Shown here piece after piece: positions 10,713-22,340 of a DNA stretch of 64,000 nt. The notes under the pieces are model-generated. The model was not told where the DNA came from. It ran no database searches and was given only the letters and a program-made list of their open reading frames with translations. Origin of the DNA: Astragalus membranaceus. Its lineage: Eukaryota; Streptophyta; Magnoliopsida; Fabales; Fabaceae. Both the position numbers and the translations under genes were made by a program. Position 1 is the first letter of the stretch. The number at the start of each line of letters is the position of its first letter. Where the stretch lies: positions 28,067,917 through 28,131,916 of the forward strand of contig CM076848.1 in the NCBI GenBank assembly GCA_039519185.1. Reading direction: 5' to 3'.

Positions 10713-12404
10713 AAAACAAGACGAAAGCAATCATGGAAACAAAGGCGCCTTCGACTAAAAAGGAGCTCCAGACATTGTTGGGAAAGATCAATTTCCCTAG
10801 AAGGTTCATCTCAAACCTAAGTGGCAAGACTCAAGTTTTCTCGCCATTGCTTCGACTGAAGAAGGAAGACGTGTTCAGATGGGATTCGACGAGATCAAAT
10901 CTTATCTAGTTAAACCACCTATATTGTTACCACCTATCAGAGATAAGGTGATGAAATTGTACATAGCAGCATCAGAGCTGTCAATAGGTAGTATGTTAGC
11001 ACAAGAGGATGATAATGGTGTCGAAAGATCCATCTATTACCTTAGTAGAGTTTTGAATGATGCTGAAACTAGATATCATCCAACGGAGAAATTGTGCCTT
11101 TGCTTGTATTTCTCTTGTACAAAGTTAAAGCAATATATAAAGCTTATTGATGTGTATGTTTACTCTCATTTTGATATTATTAAACGTATGCTGTCGAAAC
11201 CAATGTTGCATAGTCGAATTGGTAAATGGGCTTTAGCTCTTTCTGAATATTCACTAACATATCAACCTTTAAAAGCTATTAAGGGTCAAATTGTTGCTGA
11301 TTTTATCGTCGACCACTCATTGGTCGAAGCAACATCAAATTATGTGAATATTCGACCATAGAAATTATACTTCGACGGTTCAAGCCATAAAAATGGTTCT
11401 GGAGTTGGGATTCTAATCATTTCTCCAATAAATATCCCTATGAAGTATAAATTTAAAATTAAGGGATTTTTCTCCAATAATGAGGCCGAATACGAAGCCT
11501 TGATAGCAGGACTTGAAATTTTGCTAGAATTGGGTGCAAAAGCTGTCGAAATTAGAGGTGACTCTGAATTAGTTGTGAGGCAATTAACTAAAGAATATAA
11601 ATGCATTAAAGAAAATTTGATAATGTATTTTGTCACTGCCAATATGTTGTTGAAACATTTCGACTATGTTAACATCAAACACGTGCCTCGATCTGACAAC
11701 CAAGAGGCCAATGATTTGGCACAAATTGCTTCAGGCTATAAAGTTTCTAAAGAGAAACTAGAAAGATTAATAGAGATAAAAGAAAAACTCATTTCGACAG
11801 AATACGCTTCGACTGAATTGTCAATGCCAAAACTTGGGGGGGGGGGGGGGGCAGAAGAAATATTATCACCTCTGATTGGCGAAAGCACATTGTCGAATAC
11901 TTGGAAAATCCGACAGGAATAACAAATAGAAAAACCAAGTATAGAGCATTAAGCTACGTGATTATTGGAAACGAATTGTTCAAGAAAACTCCCGAAGGAG
12001 TTTTGCTTAAATGTCTTAGTGAAAATGAGGCATATTTAGCAATATCCAATACTCACAGTGGAACTTGTGGATCTCATCAAGGAGGTCACAAAATGAAATG
12101 GCTCCTGATTCGACAAGGGGTATACTGGCCAACTATGCTAAAAGATTGCATAGAATTTGCTAAAGGATGCCAAGAATGTCAAAAACACGCAGGGGTGCAG
12201 CATGTACCCGCAAGTGAGTTACATTCAATAATAAAACCTTGGCCATTTAGAGGTTGGGCCTTAGATATAATTGGTGAAATTAAGCCAACTTCGTCGAAAG
12301 GCCACCGTTATATACTAGTGGGTATCGACTACTTCACTAAATGGGTTGAAGCTATTCCCTTAGCTAATGTAGACCAAGAGGCAGTGATAAATTTTATTCA
12401 AAAC
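10713..12404 (+). pseudogene. Tat/Ogre-like Ty3 pol fragment, left arm of inverted repeat
   Basis: Plus-strand pol remains starting within RT (QNKTKAIMETKAPSTKKEL in sense), then the RT connection and RNase H with KLYIAASELSIGSMLAQ and ETRYHPTEKLCLCL. A second, plant-type RNase H follows with FSNNEAEYEALIAGLEI, IRGDSELVVRQL and HVPRSDNQEANDLA, a hallmark of the Tat lineage. The integrase finger (H-H-C-C in THSGTCGSHQGGHK...CQECQKHAG) and the first catalytic Asp (WALDIIGEIKP) come next, and it stops at AVINFIQN. Breaks: an 18-base deletion near 10886, a TAG at 11359-11361, and frame changes near 11830-11910. The integrase is never completed. Confidence 0.88.
11836..11851 (+). repeat. 16-base G homopolymer
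   Basis: An uninterrupted run of 16 G lies within the pol relic; the matching place in the other arm (near 12961) has only six. It could be a real expansion or a consensus error. Confidence 0.9.
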
Positions 12405-14160
12405 TATATTTTTATATGGTTTTGAATAAAATTTATCACTGCCTCTTGGTCTACATTAACTTCAACCCATTTAGTGAAGTAGTCGATACCCACTAGTATA
12501 TAACGGTGGCCTTTCGAAGAAGTTGGCTTAATTTCACCAATTATATCTAAGGCCCAACCTCTAAATGGCCAAGGTTTTATTATTGAATGTAACTCACTTG
12601 CGGGTACATGCTGCACCCCTGCGTGTTTTTGACATTCTTGGCATCCTTTAGCAAATTCTATGCAATCTTTTAGCATAGTTGGCCAGTATTCCCCTTGTCG
12701 AAACAGGAGCCATTTCATTTTGTGACCTCCTTGATGAGATCCACAAGTTCCACTGTGAGTATTGGATATTGCTAAATATGCCTCATTTTCACTAAGAAAT
12801 TTAAGCAAAACTCCTTCGGGAGTTTTCTTGAACAATTCGTTTCCAATAATCACGTAGCTTAATGCTCTATACTTGGTTTTTCTATTTGTTATTCCTGTCA
12901 GATTTTCCAAGTATTCGACAATGTGCTTTCGCCAATCAGAGGTGATAATGTTTCCTCTGCCCCCCCAAGTTTTGGCATTGACAATTCAATCGAAGAATAG
13001 TCTGTCGAAAGTAGTTTCTCTTTTATCTCTATTAATATTTCCAGTTTCTCTTTAGAAACTTTATAGCCTGAAGCAATTTGTGCCAAATCGTTTGCCTCTT
13101 GGTTGTTAGATCGAGGCACATGTTTAATGTTAACATAATCGAAATGTTTTAACAAAGTATTGGCAGTGACAAAGTACATTATCAAATTTTCTTTAATGCA
13201 TTTATACTCTTTAATCAATTGCTTCACAACTAATTCAGAGTCACCTCTAATTTCGACAGCTTTTGCCCCCAATTCTAGCAAAATTTCAAGTCATGCTATA
13301 AAGGCTTCGTATTCAGCCTCATTATTGGAGGAAAATCCTTTAATTTTAAATTTATTCTTCGTTGGGATATTCATTGGAGAAACAATTAGAATCCCAATTC
13401 CAGAACCATTTTTATGGCTTGAACCGTCAAAGTACAATTTCCAAGATTGAGTATTCACACAATTTAATGTTGCTTCGACCAATGAGTGGTCGACAATGAA
13501 ATCAGCAACAATTTGACCCTTAATAGCTTTTAAAGGCTGATATGTCAGTGAATATTCAGAAAGAGCTAAAGCCCATTTACCAATTCTACTATGTAATATT
13601 GGTTTCGACAGCATATGTTTAATGATATCGAAATGAGAATAAACATACACATCAATAGGCTTTATATATTGCTTTAACTTTGTACATGAAAATACAAACA
13701 AATGCACAATTTCTCCGTTGGATGGTACCTAGTTTCAGCATCATTTAACACCCTACTGAGGTAATAGATGGCACTTTCGACACCATTGTCATCCTTTTGT
13801 GCTAACATACTACCTATCGACAGCTCTGATGCTGCTATGTACAATTTCGTCACCTTATTTCTAATAGGTGGTAACAATACAGGGGGTTTGACTAAGTAAG
13901 ATTTGATCTCGTCGAAGGCTTTTTGATGTTCTGGATCCCATCTGAACACATCTTCCTTCTTCAGTCGAAGCAATGGCGAAAAAACTTGAGTCTTGCCACT
14001 TAGGTTTGAAATGAACCTTCTAAGGAAATTGACCTTCCCCAACAACGACTGCAGTTCTTTCTTAGTCGAAGGAGCCCTTGTTTCCAAGATTGCCTTGGTC
14101 TTGTTTTGATTGATTTTGATGCCTTTTTTGTGCACAACAAATCCCAAGAAATCACCTGGC
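12405..14160 (-). pseudogene. Tat/Ogre-like Ty3 pol fragment, right arm of inverted repeat
   Basis: Minus-strand partner of 10713-12404. From right to left: RT connection (GDFLGFVVHKKGIKINQ, QSLLGKVNFLRRF), RNase H (KLYIAASELSIGSMLAQ), the second RNase H (LELGAKAVEIRGDSEL, HVPRSNNQEANDLA) and the integrase finger with WALDIIGEIKP. It ends at NFIQNHIKI, the same point as the other arm. Frame breaks lie near 13290 and 13690, and a stop separates the second RNase H from integrase. Unlike the plus arm it continues upstream into protease and gag, so this arm belongs to the main element body. Confidence 0.88.
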
Positions 14161-14646
14161 AGTTCTGATGAACTTGCTTCTGAGCAATATTTCGATTTCC
14201 TCTTTGATTTTCGACAAAATCTGCGGTGCAAATTTTCTTGGCAATTGCTTCACTGGCTTCTTGTCTGGTTGTATTGGTAGTTTTAACTCCACCACTTCTC
14301 GACTCAATCCAGGCATTTCATTGTAATCCCAGGCGAAGCAATCCTTATACTCTTTCAAGAGCTCTAAGGTTCGATCTCTCAAACCCTTGTCGATCTTAGC
14401 ACTGGTGAACGTTGGCCTCTTTATGGAGCCATCTCCTAAGTCGACTTCCTCTAGGGGATCCTGAGCTTGAATTTTCTTGGTTGAACCCATTGGGTCCTTT
14501 TCGAAACCTAAAGGCTCGTCGTCATAGATGCAGTCAAGCCTTTGGTTTTCGACCATATTATCTTTATTTTTGACTTCATTGATTTTGTTAACCATTTTTT
14601 GTTGTATTTCGGCTTCCAAAGTCGCATTTTGTTTATTCTCAGCCAC
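14161..14646 (-). pseudogene. Tat-like pol: linker and RT N-terminus, RT core deleted
   Basis: The frame carries YKDCFAWDYNEMPGL, then LPIQPDKKPVKQLPRKF and KIKEEIEILLRSKFIRTAR, which is the start of a Tat-lineage RT. The next residues in the DNA are GDFLGFVVHKKGI from the far side of the RT palm. The whole catalytic part with the YxDD box, roughly 190 codons in intact relatives, is absent, so this copy encodes no polymerase. The join lies near 14155-14165 with the short shared sequence CAGGT. Confidence 0.85.
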
Positions 14647-14694
14647 ATAGGCCGTAATTCAATCCCATGCACTAGGTTTAGACATCATCGACAT

Positions 14695-15351
14695 CTAGGG
14701 ACCATCCCACCCCGTAGGCTTGCAGAAGCCTCTTGAGTGGTTGTCTTCGCCTATGACCTCCCACTCCCATATTAAACCATGGTTTGGGTGGAGATCGAGT
14801 GAAGAAAACACATTATTGTGTGGTGTGTATCCACTTGTTGAAGGTATGCATGACCCAATGTTGGCCAAATGCTTGTCAAAAGTCCTTTTTGTAATATGAT
14901 CCACCTCTACTAAGAAATAACTTTGGTCACCTTCGACATTCTCAACTAGCCCATCTTCCCTCCAAATGGACAACCTCTGGTGTAAGGTTGAAGGCACATC
15001 GCCTACACCATGGATCCACTCCCTTCCAAGCAAGAGATTGAAATTTTCCCTAGTTGGAATCACCATGAAGAGGGTTAGTCTTTTGACACTACCAACCACT
15101 AGCTCGACTTCAATGGCCCCTAATGAGTGACCAGTTTTGCCTTCGTAGTTTGTCAATACTACATTGTGGGGTCTCAGATGAGTGTCTGATTTACCAATTT
15201 TCGACAGCATGTGTTGCGGCATCAAATTTACTGCCGCTCCTCCATCTACCAGGACCTTGTTCACCCCTACATTATTGGCTTTTGCCTGAATAAATAAGGG
15301 TTTAAGGTGGTATATCATCCCACCACCAGGCCTTTCAAATATGGCGCTCTG
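14695..15351 (-). pseudogene. Tat-like protease region
   Basis: The frame reads VNKVLVDGGAAVNLMPQHML, a retroviral-type aspartic protease site in which the usual DTG/DSG is DGG, followed by NFNLLLGREWIHG, the second conserved strand. An in-frame TAA at 15352-15354 separates it from gag, and a stop at 14695 separates it from RT. DGG at this place appears to be common in the Tat lineage, to my knowledge, so it is probably not a new mutation. Confidence 0.8.
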
Positions 15352-18066
15352 TTATTCGACGCAGTCATTATTCATCACGTAATAACACCTTGGCTTGTGC
15401 ATAGCTATCTCTGTGTTGAAGTCCTCTTCGACTTCATTTACTTCAGATACCACATCATACTCAATTGGTAAGATTGAGACAACGCATATGATGTCGAAGT
15501 CTGGTTCTGAATCTGAAAATTCAGAGTCCATTTCCTCATCCAAATTGAGGCCTTCTTCCGTGTTGAGGCCTTTCTTGATGATGGAGAGTGGAGGAAAGAT
15601 CCTTTCCGTTGCAGACTTCCTTGGTATTTTGACAAGGGAGGATAGTTGTTTCCCCTTGTTGGTGTTGGAGTCTTTGGCTTTTTCTTCAGCAGCCATTTTC
15701 ATCTGGCGTTGATATCTCAGCCATTGGGTCCTAGTCATAGGATTTTTCCCCTTGTAATTATTCTTATAGGCATAACTGTTCACCTCAGGAGCCTTATCAT
15801 GATTTGTGACACTAGTGCTTCCTTTTGCAATTGTTGAATAGTAACCAGCTTCTTTACCACCAGAGTGTACCCATTTTTCGACTGGAGATTTTGTCGATGG
15901 AACAAAGGTTTTCACTTGGGCCCTCTGAGGTTGTTTTTGTGGAGGTGTGACCTTGTATGGTACTCCTCTTGGATTAAAGCTGAACTTGAGTCTGTTGTCG
16001 ACCCACTTGCTCTTCCGTTTCGACTGCGGCTTGAAACTTTCTCAAGGCTCTTAGCAGCCTTCTTGTTGAATACAGCGCTGCACCCTGGGCACAACATTAC
16101 CTCGGTGTTGTTCATCTTACACCGGTTCAGGAAGTCTATTAACCCCTCTTCAGCTTGAGGATATACTACCTGCATCTTCTCATCATATTGGTCTTGAGTG
16201 ACCACTTCGACAGCCTCTTTCACATTAGTATTTGCAGTATTGGCCTTAGTGATTTCGACCATGTTGATTTCGGCAGGCTTTGCGTACATTGCCTCGACCT
16301 CTGGAAGGGGGTCAATGTCGATTTTCATGTTTGGCTTTGATTTCTCACCAAACTTGAGCCTTCCTTCGTTTAGTGCTTTTTGAACTAGGTCCCTGAAAAG
16401 AACACATCGAGAGCTGTTATGACCCAAAAAACTATGATATTTGCAAAAACCTCTTCTCTTTTGTTGTTCTAACGATGGCACTTTTAGACCCTTAGGTACT
16501 AAAATTTGACCATCTTTCACCAAAAGATCAAATATTTGGTCACATTTTGTGACATCAAAGGTATATGTCTTTGCAATAAACTTATCATTTTTTGGTTCGA
16601 CAGGGTTTTTCCCATCAGAAGGATTTAATAATTTACATACATATGGAGGTCCAGGTTTTAACTCTGCATCATTGACCTCCTCTTCGTCATCTTCATATGA
16701 TACGTCGAATTCTTGGCCATTGTTATCAACATTGACAAAAGCCACTTTTTCTTTTCTATTATTAAATCTATTGGTCGAAACCTTCTCAGCTTTGAGTCTT
16801 TCGACCTGTCGAACTCTATCGGCCAATTGTGCCATATCCCCTAAGTGTAGAGTATCTTACTTTTTCCTAATAGAATAGTCTAGGCCCCCAGCATCCATTT
16901 CGACTAACTCATGTTTAGGCACTTGAGTAAAACACCTTGCTTTGAGTAGTCTAAATCTATTGAGATACTCATCAATCGATTCTGGCATGTTGCGTCGAAC
17001 ACTGGCCAATTCTTTAAGGCTAATTTTCGATTGCCCCATGTAAAATTGTTCATGGAAGGCTTTCTCTAACTGCCCCCACTTAAATATGGAATGTGGGGGT
17101 AGAGTGGTGAACCAGGTGAAGGCATTCTTGGTTAGAGAATTGGGGAAATATTTTAGCCTTAAGTTTTCATTATGCGCCAAGTCTCCTGCCTGAGTTAAGT
17201 AACGGGCAACGTGTTCGACAGTGGATTCACTAGTTTCCCCCAGCAAATTTTGTGAACTTGGGAATTTTCCATTCCCTTGGCAATTCATTTTGTAAGACAT
17301 ATTCCGACAAGGGTGATACAAAGTTAGGCCTACATAGGCCTAAATTTAGGCCATTCTGCGCTAGAATAGTTTCGACAATGTTGGCCAAATTATTTTGTAT
17401 TCCAAAGTTATTTTGTTGGACTTGTCTAACTACTTCATCAGCGTTTTGGTTTCTATTTATTAGTACCACCTCAGGAACAGGTTCTTCGACAACAAATTGC
17501 TGTCCTTGATTAATGGGAATTATATTGTTGGGCCTTTCGATAGGAAATTCAACAGGCCTGACATTCTGTATTTGGGGAATTGGTTGATTATGCATTGGTG
17601 GAGTGCCAAAGAAGTCAGCAATTTGACCCATTTGTGTTGCTAACATCTGGTAACTATCATGTGTGTTTTGAATCAGTGGATTAAACACCGTACCGATTTA
17701 TTGTGTTAGCATATTTACCATGTCGTGATTACTATCATCCATTTGTTGTCTTAGTGCCAATAACGATGAAGTGGTTAGGGAAGGTTGAGCATTTCGACTA
17801 TAAATGTTTTCTGGTGAATTATGTATAGGCGAAAAACTTGAGACTGTGTTTTCTGCATACGTAGATGCATTTGTCTGAAGACCTACCATCATGGTTGTTG
17901 GCATACCATATGGATAATTTCTCCCATTCATAGGCAAATTAAATGGCATATTTCCAAACATGGGATTAGCCATTAAGGGACTTGTCGAACCAAATGTTGG
18001 CGGTACAGGTGCCATCATATTCGACACAGGAGTAATGACAGGAGCGGTTACAGCAGTTGCACCCAT
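15352..18066 (-). pseudogene. Tat/Ogre-like gag polyprotein, broken
   Basis: Gag starts at ATG 18066 (MGATAVTAPVITPVSNMMAP) with a proline/methionine-rich leader and LALRQQMDDSNHDMVNMLTQ. TAA at 17698-17700 replaces a Gln. The core follows (PREWKIPKFTKFAG, frameshift near 17240, ETSESTVEHVARYLTQAG, NAFTWFTTLPP, WGQLEKAFHEQFY), then TAA at 16857-16859. Next comes MAQLADRVRQVERLKAEK and the histidine/cysteine segment RRGFCKYHSFLGHNSSRC. A frameshift near 15915 leads into WVHSGGKEAGYYSTI and an acidic stretch ending at 15352. At least three nonsense or frameshift lesions make it non-functional. The name rests on the domain order with the downstream double RNase H. Confidence 0.85.
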
Positions 18067-19200
18067 GACCGTCGAAGAAGGTAATGGAGCGGTTACCCCC
18101 GCTATGGATTTTGGTAAACACAGCTAGTTACACACACGTGTTGCTCGCGAGACCAACTAGAAACATCTCAGAACATTTGTGTTAAAGTTTTTTATAGAAG
18201 GTTATTGTTGTTCTTACGGAGTTTAACAATGATGGTGATAACCGTAGAAGTATAGCAATTTGAGAGAAATGCGAAAAGGAAGAAGTGATTGAAGAAACCT
18301 AAACAAGTGAAAAAAGAAGATTAAATGCAAGTAAATGTGCAGAAATCTTAAAGGAATGTAAATGACATTGCATAGAATTAAAAGGATTGGTACGCAGCAG
18401 ATTCATACATTGATTCCTGTATTTTTTTTAATGAGCTTCATGCTCTGGCTCATCGTGAAACCTTGATTTCGGGAAAGGCGGTGAAAGAAATGAACTATCC
18501 TCCAAAAGCCCACCTTAAAGTGGGGCCTGTTAACAGATAAGCCTCATAAGCAACATAATGCTCGATAACAACATACTTAATCTGAATGCGAAAGTAAGAG
18601 TTTTTTTTGGAAGTTTATGTAGAAATGAAACTGCGACCTTGAATTCTACATAGAAACTCCTATTTATACTAAAAGAGAGAAACAATAACCGCATAGCGAT
18701 TTTCAGAATAAGTAACTGTTAAACATTTCGACCAGGTAACTGTCCCATCTTTCGACCATACTGCTGTTGTCCCTTTCGACAGTGCTCTTTGACTTGACTT
18801 GTTATCTGGACATTATTCTCCTTCCTGTCGAACCGTTGGCTTTAGCTTTCCAATTTTTCGCTAAGTTACGAACTACACTGATTCTCCCTGTATACAGCTT
18901 CTCGTTGTCGAAATAGTGGTCCTTCTTCTTGAATCTATCAAGTCAAACCTTGTTGACTGCATTTAATTTTAGCCTGTCGAAGATGCAGGCTAACAGTATT
19001 ATATCTTGTAACTATTGTTTACATGTTACACCTGCAGGTAGAGAGTTACACTTATTGTTTTTCTTAAACAAGAGATTGATGCACATGTTCAAGAGATTTT
19101 TGGTGGCAACACAAAGATGCCAAACGATGGATCATGATCCTCTGCAGTTGAAATAAACTACAGGGTCCTAAATTTAGAACAAACAAGTAGTGGAGAGAGA
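18067..19200 (-). mobile_element. Leader and probable 5' LTR of the Tat-like element
   Basis: About 1.1 kb upstream of gag without coding potential. It contains a TATA box on minus (18659-18668) and repeated TTTCGAC motifs like those in the element body, so it probably includes the promoter-bearing LTR and leader. I could not place the LTR edges or primer binding site, and no matching second LTR is visible in the window. Confidence 0.5.
18659..18668 (-). promoter_or_regulatory. TATA box of the Tat-like LTR
   Basis: TATAAATAGG on minus, about 590 bases upstream of the gag ATG at 18066, in the right orientation to drive gag. Confidence 0.5.
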
Positions 19201-19220
19201 ATTTGGAGAGATATTTTAGA

Positions 19221-19577
19221 GATTGAAAAGACAAAAAAGACCTTAAATAATAGTGTAAATGCAGTTAACTGCAGGGGACAACAGGAGGTTTGACAGCAGA
19301 TTGAAAAGACAAAAAAGACCTTAAATAATAGTATTTCAACTCTATATTGACGTTTATAATCTCTTTTTTTGCGACTAGTTCGTGATGACCTGCACTGACT
19401 ATTATGTGGGTTTTTAATTTAGAATGTAGGAGAAAAAAGGACCTATCCTAGCTTGTTAATAATATCCTGGATGCAATAGATTTTATTGGCAGCGAATAGA
19501 GAAAGAGAATATTGTATAAGCTGATTAATTCTTCATTGTTAATAATATCCTGGATGCAATAAATTTTATTGGTAGCT
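19221..19577. repeat. Two short local direct duplications
   Basis: A 34-base segment beginning GATTGAAAAGACAAAAAAGA occurs at 19221-19254 and 19301-19334. A second segment beginning TTAATAATATCCTGGATGCA occurs near 19447 and again near 19539. No coding sequence is seen here. Confidence 0.75.
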
Positions 19578-19623
19578 TATTTGTAAGGACAGTGATCTTG
19601 GAAATCTCATTTTTTTTTTAAAA

Positions 19624-19920
19624 AAAGAGACTTTTCATATCGGTTCCCATAGAAAACCGATGTTAAAAATCAGTATTTATATCGGTTCCCATATAAAACC
19701 GAAAACCGATATGAAAAGTTCATTTTTTTTAAAAAAAAAACTGACTTTTCATAACGGTTCTAGCCTTCTAGGGGCAATCGATATAAAAACAACTTTTCAT
19801 AACGGTTCAGGAACCGATATGAAATGTCCCTATTTTTTATATCTCTTTTTTTAGCATCGGTTCAGGAACCGATATAAAATGCCAATTTTACCAATATGAA
19901 ATGCATTTTTTCCATTAGTG
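19624..19920. mobile_element. CACTA (En/Spm) terminus with ATCGGTT subterminal repeats
   Basis: Read on minus from 19920 it begins CACTAATGGAAAAAATGC and then carries many direct and inverted copies of ATCGGTTC/GAACCGAT, often as GGTTCAGGAACC hairpins. This is the layout of a CACTA transposon end, where transposase binds subterminal repeats. No matching terminus was found to the left, so the element appears truncated. No coding sequence. Confidence 0.6.
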
Positions 19921-20470
19921 AGAGGATTTAAATCCCCAAAGGACCAACATCCAACAAATAGTACTATTGCGCACGCATCACCATCGAAAACGTCAAAATT
20001 TAGAGCACAAGGTCCAACATCTAATCTGTTGTATTTGTATGGCACGACTAATGGGTTGATTCTTAGTTCAATTATGCCAATGACGGGTTTTCCGAATTTT
20101 AATCAATTTAGAGATGCCCACCTAAATGCACTGTCCTCGATGGACCAACGTTGGGTAATGTCAATCGCTCGCCCATGCCAATTTTTGTTACCATGGGCAG
20201 AGAGCAATGCCTTCTGAAAACATAGTCTTAACAACAAAATCTCTAGTGTCTATTAGGCAGCAAATCAACGATAACAATCATAAAATGGTGAACATGTTTG
20301 CTTAGCAAATGGAGGCAGTGATAACATCAATCATGAAAATTAACTATTAGACATGCGCTTCATTAACAACTCAACTAGATAGGTTAAATCAAGCATTAGA
20401 CGTGTGTTGGTTGCCAATAGCAGGCACCAATACAAAATGACCCGCTAGTAATGGAAATTCAAATGTCAAC
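19921..20470 (+). pseudogene. Tat-like gag N-terminal fragment
   Basis: Plus-strand frame with MTGFPNFNQFRDAHLNALSS, and further on SLVSIRQQINDNNHKMVNMF, which aligns with SLLALRQQMDDSNHDMVNML of the gag at 15352-18066. Stops (TGA near 20216, later TAG) break it. It is an independent, diverged copy in the opposite orientation, lying directly beside the CACTA end. Assignment rests on the shared RQQ...NH.MVNM block and similar proline-rich lead. Confidence 0.65.
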
Positions 20471-21112
20471 AAAATGATCAAGCAAGGTGTATCAACAGCG
20501 TGAGACAAGAAATTGCGCAAAATCCAAATAAGGCTCTACAATATGGCCGTATTTTTTCTCGACGATTCCAAATTGGGTGCAATTAGTTGAATAGCAAGCC
20601 ATGCATACCTCGTGATAGAATCACATAGAATAATTTTTTAGTTTGAGGTTGAATTGATATTTCTAGGTAGGAGGTTGTTGTAAATCTAAATTCTGAGTCC
20701 AATCAGATACAAGTGTTAGTGGGTGTTTGGCAGTCCAACACCCTTAAACTCACGTTCAACACCCACAAATTTACGTCAATTTAGAAGCTCCATATTGTTG
20801 CTTTTGCGTTCACGGTCATGAATCCAAACACATAATTTTTTTTAATATGATATATATGATATTAAACAAATACCATATCAAAACAATTTTAAATTAAGTC
20901 AGTAATTTTTGTGAAAAATAGGTCAATAATAATAATAACTACTATTGGAAATTACTTGTTTTCTTTTTGAAGAAAAATGTAAAATATGTTCTTGCACAAG
21001 TTACATTATAGTATTAGTTCTGTTTATTATATATTTTAAACTTGTACTTTTAAATAGTTGTACATACAATATTGATGTCTGTACTATAAGCTTGATACTT
21101 GCATTGAGTTAA
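20471..21112. other. No gene seen
   Basis: AT-rich non-coding sequence. A short self-complementary stretch near 20716-20755 (GGGTGTTTGGCAGTCCAACACCC) may mark a MITE edge, but no second end was found. Confidence 0.6.
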
Positions 21113-21124
21113 TTTTTTTTTTTT

Positions 21125-22340
21125 GTCAAAAGTGAATTTGATTTCCAACAATAGGCAAAGCCCAAACCAAAACATGCACTTACAAGAGTGGCCATCTCGA
21201 GCTATCCAAGGTAGCCGCGATTGACGACGGAGATTTGCAACTGTGTGAGCACTCATGTTACCATCTCGAGCTATCCATGTAAGTCCACAAAATTCAAAAT
21301 TAGATGTAGTAACATGGATGTCGTGAATCAGGTTAAAGATACTTCTCATTTCGATTTCACCACGACAGGCTTGGATGAGCTGAAGGTTGTCTGATTCAAC
21401 AACGACTCTACTCATACAGAGGTTGCGTACAAATAAGATGGCATCACGGAGGACAAGAGCTTCTGCCACCAAAGGGGAAGTAGCCATACCACTGTAAGTA
21501 TTACCTGAAGTTAAGTTCCCATTATTATCCTGAATAATATAACCACCAAAGACTTTTCCATTTATCTTTGTAAAGCTTGCATCTGTGTTAATTTTTAGAA
21601 CATCATTCATAGGAGGTCTCCACACAGCCCTAGGATAAGGCCTAGCTTGCGCAGTATTTGGAATGGGCTTCTCAATGTTGTTAGAGAGATACTCTAAGAC
21701 ATTGCAATTAACCATAGAGACAACACCCATAGGAGATGGATTAACACTATCAAACACATAAGCATTCCTTCCAAGCCAGATTCCCCACAGAGTCATAAAA
21801 ATCCACACTATTTGACAATCATCTAGCTTAAGAGTAGGATCCTCAGGGCATAGCAGATGAAGCAGCCAAATGGAAAAAGAGGATACATTCAAAGGCATAG
21901 GAACATAGGGAAGATTGATAGTAAACCATATAGGAGTAACCCAATTACAGAGTAAGAAAGCATGCTCCACAGTTTCCTCCTCTATTAGGCAAATTGGACA
22001 GTTTGGGCAAGAGCCCAGCTTCTTACTGTATAGATTATTCTTAATAGGCAGGGCATTGTGGCACAGCTTCCATACAAAATGCTTTACCTTTTGAGGCACT
22101 TTTGCCTTCCATAATTCGCACCAAAATTCTTTTGGAAGCACAAATGAAGGGGAGGCAGCTTTAGTGGTCGGATTAGAGGCAGTATGAGTAATATAGTACC
22201 CTGATTTCACTGTGTACGATCCATTAAAGGAATGAGGCCACTAAAAGGAGTCATTCCCACCATGAACACTTATAGGAGTTTTAACTGCATCCATGGCCGA
22301 ATCATGATGGAGGCTTTGACCCAGAGTTTGTAAATCCCAA
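21125..22340 (-). pseudogene. LINE ORF2 3' part: zf-RVT and RNase H
   Basis: In sense the fragment picks up after the CACTA insertion, passes a TAG near 22240 (DSF*WPHSFNGSYTVKSG), then carries the zinc-binding region (FWCELWKAKVPQKVKHFVWK, CPNCPICLIEEETVEHAFLLC) and a plant-type RNase H with INTDASF, the Glu of LVAEALVLRDAI and VVVESDN. The terminal part repeats the words WIARDG twice. The frame runs on into the poly(A) tail, as is common for decayed L1 ends. Confidence 0.88.

Larger units (their letters stand above)
10713..14110. repeat. Long imperfect inverted repeat, arms ~1.7 kb
   Basis: 10713-12404 and about 12418-14110 are reverse complements of each other, both Tat-like pol sequence. 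The centre near 12404-12417 is itself palindromic (CAAAAC, TATATTTTTATATG, GTTTTG). The arms differ by many substitutions and several indels: 18 bases near 10886, 12 bases at AIPLA near 12355, and a G-run at 11836. Confidence 0.92.

Noticed and set aside
14695..15318. Loss of protease activity through DGG instead of DTG
   Set aside because: DGG at this place seems to be normal in the Tat lineage as far as I recall; the stops are the real lesions.
18929..19156. 75-codon plus ORF
   Set aside because: Lies antisense in the LTR-like region of the Tat element; no motif.
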